A DNA stretch of 64,000 nucleotides from Paenibacillus ginsengihumi DSM 21568 (GCF_000380965.1 NZ_KB905561.1:1-64000); one strand, 5' to 3'. Positions 15,621 through 25,286 are shown, numbered from the stretch's first letter. A program made the numbers and translations. The notes: a model not told the origin generated them from the letters alone.

Positions 15621-17306
15621 GTGTCCGTCATCGAAACCCGCTGTCTCAGCTCGCTGGCCAAGGTTTTCGCCGACGAAGAGCCGCAGGAGCAGCCGTTTCT
15701 TCGCGCCTCCGCGCTGGAAAACGAGACGTTTGCCTACCAGATCGCTTACCGTCTGTCGGGAAATCCCCGCTCGCTCCGACATGTTCGCGTGCGGGTCGAA
15801 TCGGAGCTGCGGGAGCGGATCACGGTCCGTTCGGTCGGACTGGCGCCGTCTGAGCTGCCGTGTTATGGCGACCACGACGAGCATGTCCTGCGCACACAGC
15901 CGGGGCTGTATCCGGACCCGCTGTATCCGATTTCGCCGACAGAAGGCATCATCGTCCCGCCGGATCAGTGGCGCTCGCTTTGGATCACGGTGGCGCTTGA
16001 CGGGAGCCGTCCGGCCGGAGCATACCCGATCGCGCTCGTCCTGGAGAGCGAGTCCGGCGAGCCGCTGGCCAAGTGCGCCTTCGAGCTGGACGTGCTGCCG
16101 GCGCAGCTGCCGGAGCAGAAGCTGATCCACACGGAATGGTTCCATACGGATTGCATTGCCCAATATTACGGCGTGGACGTGTTCAGCGAAGCACACTGGA
16201 GCCTCGTGGAGCGCTTTGTGCTGACCGCTGTCGACCATGGCGTCAACATGCTGCTGACACCCTTGTTCACGCCGCCGCTCGATACGAAGGCAGGCGGCGA
16301 GCGACCGACCGTCCAACTGGTCGACGTCATCAAGGACGGCAGCCGTTATGCGTTCGGCTTCGACCGGCTGCGCCGCTGGGTCGAGATGTGCGACAGGACC
16401 GGCATCAAATATTTGGAATTTTCCCATCTGTTCACGCAATGGGGCGCGAAACATGCGCCGAAAATTATGGCCACCGAGGACGGGCGCTTGAAGCGCATCT
16501 TCGGTTGGGACACCGACGCCGCCGGTGAAGCGTACGGGCAGTTTCTCGCTCAGTTTTTGCCTGCGCTTGTCGCGTTTGTCAAGGACAGCGGGCTGGAAGG
16601 ACGCTGCTGGTTCCATGTCTCCGATGAGCCTGCGCTGGAGCATCTTGCGTCGTACAGCGCGGCGGCTGCGATTTTGCATAGGCATGTCGGCGAATTTCCG
16701 ATTGTGGATGCGCTTTCGCGCGTCGAGTTTTACAAAAACGGGCTTGTCCGCAAGCCGATTCCCGCAACGGATCATATTGAGCCTTTCCTGGCGGAGGGCA
16801 TCGACGGGCTGTGGACGTACTATTGCTGCTCGCAGTACAAGGACGTGTCCAACCGGTTTTTCAACCAGCCGTCCGCGCGCAACCGGATTATCGGCATCCA
16901 GCTTTATAAATACGGCATTGAGGGCTTTCTGCATTGGGGATACAATTTCTGGTTTTCGCAGTATTCGGTTCGTCCGATCAATCCTTTTGTCACGACCGAT
17001 GCCGATCACGCTTTTCCATCCGGCGACGCTTTTCTCGTCTATCCGGGAGCGGACGGGCCGATCGAATCGATCCGGATGGAGGTGTTGTTCGAGGCGCTGC
17101 AGGATTTGCGTGCACTCGAGCTGCTGGAGAGCCTCGTCGGTCGCGATGAAGTGATTCGGCTCATCGAAGAGCTGGCGGGGGAAGAGCTGACGTTCTCGTC
17201 TTACCCGAGGAATGCGGAATGGCTGCTCGCGTTCAGAGAAGAGGTCAACCGGCGCATCGTCGACGCGCTGCGTCCGGAGTCTTTGCCGCAAGTGCAGCGC
17301 TCATAG
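15621..17306 (+). CDS. DUF4091/GH123-like glycoside hydrolase
   Basis: This 561-residue cytoplasmic protein matches the DUF4091 family, which is related to GH123 hexosaminidases. The likely catalytic pair Asp335-Glu336 sits in HVSDEP. The C-terminal region has the family pattern GFLHWGYNFW followed by PSGDAFLVYPG. GH123 enzymes use substrate-assisted catalysis on N-acetylhexosamines; the substrate here is not shown by sequence. The start is GTG 15621, preceded by AGGAGGG at 15608-15614. The gene appears monocistronic with a terminator near 17438. Confidence 0.82.
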   Translation: MSVIETRCLSSLAKVFADEEPQEQPFLRASALENETFAYQIAYRLSGNPRSLRHVRVRVESELRERITVRSVGLAPSELPCYGDHDEHVLRTQPGLYPDPLYPISPTEGIIVPPDQWRSLWITVALDGSRPAGAYPIALVLESESGEPLAKCAFELDVLPAQLPEQKLIHTEWFHTDCIAQYYGVDVFSEAHWSLVERFVLTAVDHGVNMLLTPLFTPPLDTKAGGERPTVQLVDVIKDGSRYAFGFDRLRRWVEMCDRTGIKYLEFSHLFTQWGAKHAPKIMATEDGRLKRIFGWDTDAAGEAYGQFLAQFLPALVAFVKDSGLEGRCWFHVSDEPALEHLASYSAAAAILHRHVGEFPIVDALSRVEFYKNGLVRKPIPATDHIEPFLAEGIDGLWTYYCCSQYKDVSNRFFNQPSARNRIIGIQLYKYGIEGFLHWGYNFWFSQYSVRPINPFVTTDADHAFPSGDAFLVYPGADGPIESIRMEVLFEALQDLRALELLESLVGRDEVIRLIEELAGEELTFSSYPRNAEWLLAFREEVNRRIVDALRPESLPQVQRS

Positions 17307-17437
17307 GGAGCCAGGGCGGCAAAGCCGGTGAGGCACCCGAACATGAAGCAGCAGCCAAGCAGCGGCCAGCCATGAGCTTTGCCGGGCAATGCAGGCAACG
17401 GCCTCCCATCCGCTTGGGCAGGCCGTTGTCGCCGCGG

Positions 17438-17466
17438 AGCGGCAGCGGGCATAGGCGCCGCTTTTT
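17438..17466 (+). terminator. Terminator after DUF4091 gene
   Basis: Stem AGCGGC / GCCGCT is followed by TTTTTG. The 17307-17481 gap otherwise shows no gene, and the YlmA-like gene converges from the other side. Confidence 0.55.
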
Positions 17467-17481
17467 GCCTGAAACCGCCGC

Positions 17482-18273
17482 TTACGCTTCCGGCCCGGCG
17501 GCCCGCACATATACGCGGCGATGATGCTTCTCGACCACGACGGGCGCTTCGAAAAAGTCGCTCAGCGTCCGTTCCTCCATCACGCTTGCCGTATCTCCGG
17601 CGCGTACGATCTCGCCCCGGCGCAATAGCAGCGTGCGGCTGAACACGGGCACAATCTCCTCCGTATGGTGCGTGACATAGATCAGGCTGGGCGTTTGCTC
17701 CTGGAGCGCCAGCTCATGGATGCTGTCCAGCAGCCGCTCGCGGGAAAACAAATCAAGCCCGTTGCACGGCTCGTCCAAAATCAATATGTTCGGGTCGGCC
17801 ATCAGCGCGCGGGCGATCAGCAGCTTCTGCTTCTCCCCCTGCGAGCAGGTGCGGAATTCGCGGTCCCACAGATGGCCGCAGCCAAGCGTGCACATCAGCG
17901 CGGCGGCGCGGTCGGTATCCTCGGAGGTCGGCCGCTCGTACAGACCGATGGTGGCGTATTTGCCGCTAATGACGACAAATTGGGCTCTGTCGGTTCCATA
18001 CAGCTTCTCCTGCAGCGACGAGCTGACCCAGCCGATCGACTGGCGCAGCTCGCGAAGGTCGACTTCGCCGAACCGGTGCCCGAGCACCGACACTTCTCCT
18101 TGAGTCGGCCAAATATAGCCGTTCACGATATTGAGCAGCGTCGTTTTGCCCGAGCCGTTCAGGCCGAGCAACGCCCAATGCTCTCCTGGCTTGACGCGCC
18201 AGTGGATGTTTTTGAGCAGCTCCCGATCGCCGCGCCTGTAGTGAACCCCTCGCATCTCGATAATATGATCCAT
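17482..18273 (-). CDS. ylmA: ABC transporter ATPase subunit, YlmA-like
   Basis: This 263-residue single ATP-binding cassette has Walker A GLNGSGKTT, a divergent signature CSQGEKQ in place of LSGGQ, Walker B ILILDEP, and the H-loop in VTHHTEE. This pattern matches the B. subtilis YlmA/ModF-like group, which often lacks a cognate permease gene nearby, as here. The role is unknown; these ATPases may be soluble rather than transport subunits. ATG 18273 is preceded by GGGAGAC on the minus strand. The leader contains a 10-bp inverted repeat. Confidence 0.8.
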   Translation of the reverse strand: MDHIIEMRGVHYRRGDRELLKNIHWRVKPGEHWALLGLNGSGKTTLLNIVNGYIWPTQGEVSVLGHRFGEVDLRELRQSIGWVSSSLQEKLYGTDRAQFVVISGKYATIGLYERPTSEDTDRAAALMCTLGCGHLWDREFRTCSQGEKQKLLIARALMADPNILILDEPCNGLDLFSRERLLDSIHELALQEQTPSLIYVTHHTEEIVPVFSRTLLLRRGEIVRAGDTASVMEERTLSDFFEAPVVVEKHHRRVYVRAAGPEA

Positions 18274-18299
18274 CGTGTATCCGTCTCCCTAATCGATAC

Positions 18300-18380
18300 T
18301 TGAACCTTTGCCAGATCGGCCGACAAAGGTTCAGCGGGCCGCAGTCGCCCAATGAAATGCCGTCGCAAGGCATTTTTTTC
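18300..18380 (-). promoter_or_regulatory. Structured leader of ylmA-like gene
   Basis: Reading toward the ATPase gene, a hairpin with stem ATGCC/GGCAT (18354-18376 region) is followed by a perfect 10-bp stem TGAACCTTTG/CAAAGGTTCA at 18300-18332. The second ends about 27 bases before the start codon. The rest of 18274-18599 holds no gene. No known riboswitch class was recognised. On the plus strand the first hairpin plus T-run would act as a terminator. Confidence 0.4.
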
Positions 18381-18599
18381 TTGTATATCATATCGGAAAA
18401 AAACAGCCGTTGTCGACGCCAAAGATGCTCTATTCCAAAGCAATTTTAGCCATCGCCGGCGGGGAGAGCGGCGTTCTGTGTACGCAGGGACGGCAGACGT
18501 CCGGGCATTCCGGCGTCCGGGATGACGCGGGTGTGCGACCAGGACACGGGCCCAATGAAGCGAAAGGGCGATCAGGCAAGGATCGCTCTTGCTCATCCG

Positions 18600-19352
18600 C
18601 TATACCGGGAAAGACATCAGATCCGCTCCCAGCGCGATTCGCTCGCGGACCCGGGCCTCGCATTCGGCCAGCACGTCGCCATACGGCTCGTCGTCGGTCA
18701 GATGGACAGCCACGACGCGCCCGATGCGCTCCAGCGGGTAGAAGCGGACGAGCTGCTCCAGGCTCGTATGCACGCTTATCGCGCCGCGCGCGGCCGTCGC
18801 TTCGTGCACGAGCACGTCGATCCGCTGCTGCGCGGCAATCCACTCGTTCGGCCTCGTGTCGGCCGAATAGACGAGCACCCGCTCCGAAACGGCGGCGCGT
18901 ACGCCGACGGTCGCCCCGACGTGCAGGCTCGGGAAAACAGAGACGGACAGCTCCCCTTGCGCGAACAACGTCGATGGCTTCGTCCAGTCGAAGGTCCGGA
19001 TGTCGATCGCAAAGCCGATCGGCCATTCGGACGTCCGGTAGCTGGCCAAAATTTGCTGCAGCTGGGCCGCGTGCCCGGCGTCGCAATAGACCGTCAGCGC
19101 CTCTTGCCTGCCTCCAAGCCACATTCCCCACAGCAGAGAGGGCAGTCCGAAAATATGATCGATATGAAAATGCGTTAAAATAACGCCGCGAATACGGTCA
19201 AGCGGCATCCCGGCCTGCTTCAGCTTGCCGAGCGGGTTGCCCCCGACATCGATCATCCAGGCGTCCTGATCATGCTCCAGCAGCAGATAGGTATTGTCCC
19301 GCTCCCTGCTTCCGGCGGCGCTGGAAGTTCCCAGCAGCGTCACCTTCATCAT
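18600..19352 (-). CDS. Metallo-beta-lactamase-fold hydrolase (RNase Z/phosphodiesterase-like)
   Basis: This 250-residue protein opens VTLLGTSSA and has the zinc-binding motif HFHIDH at residues 61-66, a later His in SLHVGA, Asp in YSADTRP and a C-terminal His in VAVHLTDDE. The pattern belongs to the RNase Z/AtsA-like branch of the superfamily; relatives are phosphodiesterases or of unknown activity. GGAAGGAG precedes the start. It faces away from the ArsR-like gene across about 170 bp. The specific substrate cannot be assigned. Confidence 0.82.
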   Translation of the reverse strand: MMKVTLLGTSSAAGSRERDNTYLLLEHDQDAWMIDVGGNPLGKLKQAGMPLDRIRGVILTHFHIDHIFGLPSLLWGMWLGGRQEALTVYCDAGHAAQLQQILASYRTSEWPIGFAIDIRTFDWTKPSTLFAQGELSVSVFPSLHVGATVGVRAAVSERVLVYSADTRPNEWIAAQQRIDVLVHEATAARGAISVHTSLEQLVRFYPLERIGRVVAVHLTDDEPYGDVLAECEARVRERIALGADLMSFPV

Positions 19353-19525
19353 CTGTCGCTCCTTCCGGATTCATAGATTATAGGCCCCGGACCATTCTCC
19401 TCCTTAATGTACCTTTTTGTTCGGGGGATGCGCAACAGAGGCGGAGCGATTTTTGGACAAACGGCCAGTCTTCCTGTATATTAATTTATATATTTGTTAA
19501 TCATTGACCATCGAGGATACCATCT

Positions 19526-20449
19526 ATGCAAATTCAGATCGACGAGCAATGGCTCCCTGTATACGAGGCGCTGGCCAGCAAGGTCAGGCTGGAGATGATC
19601 CGGCTGCTGGCCGAGCGGCCGATGAACGTGAAAGAGCTGGCCCAGGCGCTCGGGCTAAGCAGCGCGATTATGACCATGCATGTCAAAAAGCTGGAGAAAG
19701 CCGGCATCATCCGCAACGAGCTGGTGCCGAGCAAGGGCGGCGTGCAAAAAATCAGCAGGCTGAACGTCGATTTTATCGGCATTTCGTTCCCGGGCAAGGA
19801 AAGCGGCGAGAGAGAGTACCATCGCACGGAGGTGTCTGTCGGGCATTACACGGACTTCGACATTGCGCCGACCTGCGGCCTGGCGACGCCCAAGCAGATT
19901 ATCGGGCATTTTGACGACCCGCGCTGCTTTCTCGACCCGGAGCGGGTGGATGCCAAAATTTTATGGTTCGGGCAAGGGTACGTCGAATACAAAGTGCCGA
20001 ATTATTTGCTCGGCAACGAAATTCCCGAGGAGCTGGAGATTTCGCTGGAGGTTTCGTCGGAAGCGCCGAGCGTCAATCACGAGTGGCCGTCGGACATTAC
20101 GTTCGTCCTGAACGGCGTTTCCCTCGGATATTGGACGAGCCCGGGCGATTTCGGAGGGACCAAGGGACGGTACACGCCGAGCTGGTGGAATTTGAACATC
20201 AATCAGTACGGCCTGTTGAAAATCATTCGCGTGAACCAGAGCGGCACGTTCATGGACGGGGAGAAGATGTCCGACGTGACGCTGGAGGATCTGGACATTC
20301 GCCGCAAATATTGGACGTTCCGGATCGCGGTGCCGGAGGACGCCGCGAACGTCGGCGGGGCGACGCTGTTCGGTACCGGCTTCGGCAATTACGCGCAAGA
20401 CATCGTGTTCAAGCTATATTACGCCAAAGCGGCAGCGCCCGCGGACTAA
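19526..20449 (+). CDS. ArsR-like winged-helix regulator with C-terminal sensor domain
   Basis: This 307-residue protein has an N-terminal winged helix (about residues 8-80) with MNVKELAQALGLS and the recognition-helix region IMTMHVKKLEKAG. Its C-terminal domain of about 210 residues is rich in Trp and beta-strand patterns and resembles no domain I can name. No ArsR-type metal-binding cysteine set is visible, so a sugar-derived ligand is more plausible. It converges on the GH127 gene and may regulate it. The ribosome site is weak (GAGGATA), and an AT-rich promoter region lies at 19476-19505. Confidence 0.75.
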   Translation: MQIQIDEQWLPVYEALASKVRLEMIRLLAERPMNVKELAQALGLSSAIMTMHVKKLEKAGIIRNELVPSKGGVQKISRLNVDFIGISFPGKESGEREYHRTEVSVGHYTDFDIAPTCGLATPKQIIGHFDDPRCFLDPERVDAKILWFGQGYVEYKVPNYLLGNEIPEELEISLEVSSEAPSVNHEWPSDITFVLNGVSLGYWTSPGDFGGTKGRYTPSWWNLNINQYGLLKIIRVNQSGTFMDGEKMSDVTLEDLDIRRKYWTFRIAVPEDAANVGGATLFGTGFGNYAQDIVFKLYYAKAAAPAD

Positions 20450-20471
20450 TCTCCGTATTGGCGCTGCCGCT
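20428..20471. terminator. Shared hairpin between convergent genes
   Basis: A perfect 12-bp stem AGCGGCAGCGCC / GGCGCTGCCGCT starts within the last codons of the ArsR-like gene and ends before the GH127 stop. T-runs are weak on both sides, so termination efficiency is uncertain. Confidence 0.6.
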
Positions 20472-20503
20472 GCTTTGGGGGCGATCATCATCCGCAGATC
20501 AGG

Positions 20504-22438
20504 CTAGGAGCGAATCCAGACGCACATCTCGCCAGGGGTCCGGTTGCCCCACAGGAAGTACGGGATCGCCTTCACGCGAACGGGCTTCGACCGTTTCATG
20601 CTGGGGCGGTAGAGCCGCGGATCGTCCGCGACGGCGTCCGAGTTGCCCTCGCTCTCGATGACGACGGGATGGCCGGGCAGTCCGGGGTCCCGCCGCAGCC
20701 TGAAGACAGGTTTGCCGGGCAAAGCGATAGACGACAGCGGGGCTTCGTGATCCGCTTCTTCCAGGCAGTAGACGAGCGGACCGCGCTGTATCGCAGCCTT
20801 GCCGGCGTTCGCGCGCACGTAAGGATGAGCTTGGATGAGCAGAGGCTCCATCGACAGCTCCCATTCGATCGTATCGCCCGGCGACCAGACCCGCTCGATC
20901 CGCGCATACCCGTGCTCCAGCGCATAATCAACCGCTTGGCCGTTGACCGCAAGCCTGGCTTCGCCGCACCAACCGGGCAAGCGAAGCGCGATGGCGAAGC
21001 GCTGCTCCCGTTCGGGTCGCACCGTCAGCTTCACCGCGCCGTCCCAGGGAAGGGACGACTGCTGCTCGAGCCGCACATCCCCGCAGGACAGCGGGGCAGT
21101 CGCTTCGCTGCCGATGTACAGATGGGCATAGATCGTGTCGTCCTTGGCCGTATAAATATATCGGCCCAGGGAACTGATGAGCCTGGCTACATTGGGCGGG
21201 CAGCAGGAGCAGCCGAACCACGGCTGGCGCACCGGCTTGACATGGCGCCTGCCGGGATTGTGCCGGCTGGCCTCGGGCCATACCTCAAGCGGATTCACAT
21301 AGAAGTAATGCTTGCCGTCCTGCGACATGCTGCCGATCACATTGTTGTACAGCGCCCGCTCCAGCACATCGGCGTACTCGCTCCTCGGCTCCAGCAGCAG
21401 CATCCGGTGGGCGAAAAAGATCAGGCCGATCGAAGCGCACGTCTCCGCGTAGACGGTATCGTTCGGCAAATCGTAATCGAAGGAGAACGCTTCGCCGTGA
21501 TGCGTCGAGCCGATGCCGCCGGTAATGTACATTTGCTTCTCCGTAATGCTGCTCCACAGTCTGCGGCACGCCTCGGCCAGTTCTTCGTCGCCGTCCAGCA
21601 GGGCGAGATCGGCCATGGCCGAATACATATAGACGGCCCGCACGGCATGGCCGACGGCGGCGTCCTGCTCCCTGACGGGCAGGTGGCTCTGGTTGTACTT
21701 CAGGTCGGGCTCGCCCGTAGGCTCCTGTCGCCAGTAGCCGATATGTCCTCTCCGCTCCCATTCCTGGATGAAGAAGTGCGGCTTTCGGCCGCGCTGGTCG
21801 ATAAAATAGCGGCTCAGACGCAGGTACTTCTCGTTCCCGGTCGCCTTGTACAGCTTAACGAGCGCAAGCTCGATCTCCTGATGGCCGTCGTAGCCCTGCA
21901 GCTTGTCCGGTTCCGGCCCGAACACCGTATCGATGTAGTCCGCGTACCGGCACGCAGCGTCCAGCAGCTTGCGCTTGCCCGTTGCCTGATAGTAGGCGAC
22001 GGCCGCTTCCATCAAGTGCCCGGCGCAGTACAATTCGTGGCAGTCCAGGAGATTGGTCCAGCGCCGCCCGGGCTCCTTGATCGTGAAATACGTATTGATA
22101 TACCCGTCCTCGTGCTGCGCCTTGACGATGATGTCGATCACTTCGTCGGCCAGCCGCTCCAGCTCCGGGTCCGGATGCGACGACAGGGAGTAGCCGACGG
22201 CCTCCAGCCATTTGGCGACATCGCTGTCCTGAAACACGAGACCGCCGAATTCCCCTTCCTCCAGTCCGGCGGCGATGCGAAAATTGCGGATCGCATAGCT
22301 CGGCTCCGCTCCCGGAACCCGGTCGTTCAGCGCCTCCCATTGATAAGGGATGACCGTGCCGCGAACCAGCTCTTCGTACTTCGACCAAAACTCATCGGCA
22401 ATACGCACCTCTTGCAAAGAAATCGGATTTTGGATCAT
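20504..22438 (-). CDS. Beta-L-arabinofuranosidase, glycoside hydrolase family 127
   Basis: This 644-residue protein matches GH127 (HypBA1-like), which removes L-arabinofuranose from plant hydroxyproline-rich glycans. The zinc/catalytic set is present: Glu332 and Cys334 in YAETCAS, and Cys412-Cys413 in GCSCCPPN, with the likely acid/base Glu316 sixteen residues before Glu332, as in HypBA1. The reading frame stays open further upstream, but the conserved start MIQNPISL at 22438 follows AAGGTGTG and is chosen. No signal peptide is present, so it acts inside the cell. A divergent oxidoreductase gene shares the 227-bp intergenic region. Confidence 0.9.
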   Translation of the reverse strand: MIQNPISLQEVRIADEFWSKYEELVRGTVIPYQWEALNDRVPGAEPSYAIRNFRIAAGLEEGEFGGLVFQDSDVAKWLEAVGYSLSSHPDPELERLADEVIDIIVKAQHEDGYINTYFTIKEPGRRWTNLLDCHELYCAGHLMEAAVAYYQATGKRKLLDAACRYADYIDTVFGPEPDKLQGYDGHQEIELALVKLYKATGNEKYLRLSRYFIDQRGRKPHFFIQEWERRGHIGYWRQEPTGEPDLKYNQSHLPVREQDAAVGHAVRAVYMYSAMADLALLDGDEELAEACRRLWSSITEKQMYITGGIGSTHHGEAFSFDYDLPNDTVYAETCASIGLIFFAHRMLLLEPRSEYADVLERALYNNVIGSMSQDGKHYFYVNPLEVWPEASRHNPGRRHVKPVRQPWFGCSCCPPNVARLISSLGRYIYTAKDDTIYAHLYIGSEATAPLSCGDVRLEQQSSLPWDGAVKLTVRPEREQRFAIALRLPGWCGEARLAVNGQAVDYALEHGYARIERVWSPGDTIEWELSMEPLLIQAHPYVRANAGKAAIQRGPLVYCLEEADHEAPLSSIALPGKPVFRLRRDPGLPGHPVVIESEGNSDAVADDPRLYRPSMKRSKPVRVKAIPYFLWGNRTPGEMCVWIRS

Positions 22439-22665
22439 GCTCACACCTTCCGTGATATGGGAATAACCGTATTGTAAAGGGAAAAGGGCGCCAGGCGCTG
22501 CCGTCAGATCCACACAGTTTTTATAATTTTTCACACAAAACGGCTGTCGCGATTTTGCACTCTCCTGGGCGCAATCTTGCAATTTTCCTGAGCGGGCGTT
22601 CGATGTAAACTGGACATAGAAATAACCGAAACCGAGATTTTGGCGAGGAGAGGACGGAAGGAGCA

Positions 22666-23751
22666 ATGACCCGAAAGCTGAAGATCGGCATAATCGGCAG
22701 CGGCGGCATCGCCGGCGCACACGTCCGCCAATATAAGAAAATGGACGATGTCGAGGTGGTGGCGGTCGCCGATATCGTGCCCGGCAAGGCGGAGGAATTC
22801 AAGGGGAGGATGGGGCTGCCGCAGGCCCGGGCGTTCGAGGATCACCGGAAGCTGCTCGAGCTGGAGCTCGACGGCGTCAGCATCTGCACCCCGAATGCGG
22901 CGCACTGCCGCACGACGGTCGACGCCCTGGAGGCCGGCAAAAACGTGCTGCTCGAAAAGCCGATGTCCGTCACGCTGGAAGAGGCGGTGGAGATGGTCCG
23001 CGTCTCGCAGCGCACGGGCAAAATGCTGACGATCGGCTTCCAGCCGCGCTACGACCCGAATATGAGGACAATGAAAGACATCGTCCAGTCGGGCACGCTT
23101 GGCAAGGTGTATTATATTCAGACCGGAGGCGGTCGCCGCCGCGGCATGCCGGGAGGCACGTTCATCCGCAAGGAGCTGGCCGGCTCCGGGGCGCTGGCCG
23201 ATATCGGCTGCTACTCGCTGGACATGGCGCTTCATTCCATCGGCTATCCGAAGCCGCTGACGGTGTCGGCCTTCAGCTCCAATCATTTCGGGACGAATCC
23301 GAAATATCATCCGGAGGCCGACCGCTTCAATGTTGAGGATTTCGGCGTCGCCCTGATCCGCTTCGAAGGCCACCTCGTGCTGAACTTCAAAATTTCGTGG
23401 GCGATGCATGCGGATTCACTCGGTCCGACCTTGTTCCTCGGGACGGACGCCGGCCTTCGCGTGACGACGCCGCAGCCTACAGACGGCTGGGGCGGAGTAT
23501 GGGACGGCGGCGTCGGCTCGATGACCCTGTTCCATGACGTGAACGGCTTCCAGACCGAGAGTCCGATCCCGGTCGTGGAACCTCGGAACGACCGTTTCTA
23601 CGACAAGGTGCGGGATTTCGTCGAAGCGGTTCGGGACGGGCGGCCGGCGCCGATTCCCGGCGAGCAAATTTTGCGCAACCAGGCGATCATCGACGGCATG
23701 CTCCGCTCTGCGGCGTCCGGCCGGGAAGTGGACATTCAGCTGCCCGATTGA
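22666..23751 (+). CDS. Gfo/Idh/MocA family NAD(P)-dependent sugar oxidoreductase
   Basis: This 361-residue protein has an N-terminal Rossmann fold with GIIGSGGIAGAH, the family signature VLLEKPMS with the catalytic-region Lys, and a C-terminal beta domain with ADIGCYSLDMALH. Family members oxidise or epimerise sugars and inositols using NAD(P). GGAAGGAG precedes the start by 2-3 bases. It is divergent from the GH127 gene, so the two probably share a sugar-responsive control region at 22439-22665, where I saw no clear operator. A terminator follows at 23787. Confidence 0.88.
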   Translation: MTRKLKIGIIGSGGIAGAHVRQYKKMDDVEVVAVADIVPGKAEEFKGRMGLPQARAFEDHRKLLELELDGVSICTPNAAHCRTTVDALEAGKNVLLEKPMSVTLEEAVEMVRVSQRTGKMLTIGFQPRYDPNMRTMKDIVQSGTLGKVYYIQTGGGRRRGMPGGTFIRKELAGSGALADIGCYSLDMALHSIGYPKPLTVSAFSSNHFGTNPKYHPEADRFNVEDFGVALIRFEGHLVLNFKISWAMHADSLGPTLFLGTDAGLRVTTPQPTDGWGGVWDGGVGSMTLFHDVNGFQTESPIPVVEPRNDRFYDKVRDFVEAVRDGRPAPIPGEQILRNQAIIDGMLRSAASGREVDIQLPD

Positions 23752-23786
23752 GCGATGCGCAGCCTGAGCCGCCGCAGCTGGCCAAA

Positions 23787-23829
23787 GCTCCCGGGGGCCG
23801 CCTCTTTAGCAGCTTCGGGAGCGGTTTTT
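23787..23829 (+). terminator. Terminator after Gfo/Idh/MocA gene
   Basis: Stem GCTCCCG / CGGGAGC flanks a GC-rich loop and is followed by GGTTTTTG. It lies 35 bases past the stop. Confidence 0.75.
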
Positions 23830-23955
23830 GAGCCTGGCGATTCGTGGGACTGAGGAACTTCTCGACATCGCGTAAAACGGGAGAGCGGTTGCCGGCGCGG
23901 GAAAAACTGTCCGCGGGATAATCGTCTCCTGGCCGACAGATACGATTCTCTCCGC

Positions 23956-24008
23956 AAAAAAACCGGCCTTGCGGCATCGACAATCGTCGCCGCCAGACCG
24001 GTTTTTCT
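23956..24008. terminator. Bidirectional terminator before lytH-like gene
   Basis: A perfect 9-bp stem AAAAACCGG / CCGGTTTTT, with a second inner pairing, carries T-runs on both strands. It ends the minus-strand peptidase transcript. Confidence 0.8.
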
Positions 24009-24030
24009 GTTCATGAGAGGGGAGGGTGCG

Positions 24031-25077
24031 CTACCTGGAGCGCATCCGTTCTTCGCGTTCCCATTTGCGCAAATAAGGGTAAGGGTCGAACGACCATTCA
24101 GTCAAGCCGTTGTCCCGGTAGAGGCCATAATGCAGGTGCGGAGGAAACTTGCCTGCCGTGCCCGGCTTGCCGTACCCGGAGTTGCCGACCCAGCCGACGA
24201 TCTGGCCGGGCTTCACAACGGTGCCTTCCTTGATTTCTTTCTTGTTAAAACCGGACAAATGCGCGTAGTAATGATAGACGTTATTCAGATCGCGTATCCC
24301 GATGCGCCAGCCGCCGTACGGGTTCCAGCCCATAACCTCGACGATGCCGTATGTGGCGCTGCGCACGGGAACGCCGTGCCCTGCAAACAGGTCGGTTCCT
24401 TCGTGAATCCGGTAACCGCCCCAGCCGCGGCTCGCTCCCCAGGTGCTTCGGTACGAATAATCCGCGCCGAGCGGCAGCACGAAGCGATGCTCGTGCAGGT
24501 CAAGCGAATCGAACGCAGCGTAAATTTTGGCGAACTGCAGGATGCGCTGAACGCTGCGGGTGTTATGGTAATATTCCCACAGCCCGATGCCGAAGTCGTC
24601 CTCGGCGCTGCCGTGCTTGAGCAGCCAATGGGCCATCGTATACAGCCGGTCCAGATCGCTGCTGCGGTCGGCGAGCCCGTCTCCTGATCCGTCTTTTCCG
24701 ATACCGTTAAAGAAGCCGATGCTGCGGGCGTCATTGTCCTCGTAGTCAGGGTTCATCAGGCCGCACCATTGCCATTCGGGATAATCGATGGCGATCAGCC
24801 CGTTTGGCATCTGCTTTTTTTGGGCCAGACGGATGGTGCGTTCATATTGATCGACGGCAGCCAGGTAATACCAGGGCACACCCGTCACAGCGGCGATATG
24901 CTCGAACAGCTGCTTGCGTTCGGCAAACACGCTTTTCATGTCGGCTGACTGCCGCTCCTTGCCCGTGGCAGCGGATCGTTCGGCGGGCGCGGCCAGCGCT
25001 CTGCTGCCGACAGGAACGGAGACGAGCGCGGCTCCGAGCAGAAGTATGGCGAATGTGCGGGCTTTCCAAATTCCCAT
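24031..25077 (-). CDS. lytH: M23 family peptidase, LytH-like
   Basis: This 348-residue exported peptidase has an N-terminal signal peptide (MGIWKART, hydrophobic run, then SRALAAPAE). Its C-terminal M23 domain carries the zinc motifs HEGTDLFA and HLHYG. The arrangement fits B. subtilis LytH (YunA), a spore-cortex L-Ala-D-Glu endopeptidase, whose gene lies near lipA and yutD, as here. The reading frame extends 27 codons upstream, but GGGAGG eight bases before ATG 25077 and the signal peptide fix the start. No sigma-G promoter was identified by eye. The LytH assignment rests on domain plus synteny. Confidence 0.78.
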   Translation of the reverse strand: MGIWKARTFAILLLGAALVSVPVGSRALAAPAERSAATGKERQSADMKSVFAERKQLFEHIAAVTGVPWYYLAAVDQYERTIRLAQKKQMPNGLIAIDYPEWQWCGLMNPDYEDNDARSIGFFNGIGKDGSGDGLADRSSDLDRLYTMAHWLLKHGSAEDDFGIGLWEYYHNTRSVQRILQFAKIYAAFDSLDLHEHRFVLPLGADYSYRSTWGASRGWGGYRIHEGTDLFAGHGVPVRSATYGIVEVMGWNPYGGWRIGIRDLNNVYHYYAHLSGFNKKEIKEGTVVKPGQIVGWVGNSGYGKPGTAGKFPPHLHYGLYRDNGLTEWSFDPYPYLRKWEREERMRSR

Positions 25078-25286
25078 GGCGGTAACCTCCCTCAAAATCG
25101 GATAGCGGCGCTGGATCGGACTTTTGCCTGTTGCTTGCCGGGGCGTTAAGCAGGCCAAGCTGCGGCTTGCCCGCTTTTCTTTTTGAACTTATATTGCCTT
25201 GACGGGAAGATTTTTATAACATAGGCTTGAATAAAGTCGTTGGATTGGCAGTTCGGCTGCCCGGACTGCCGTACGGGGAGGCGGAC

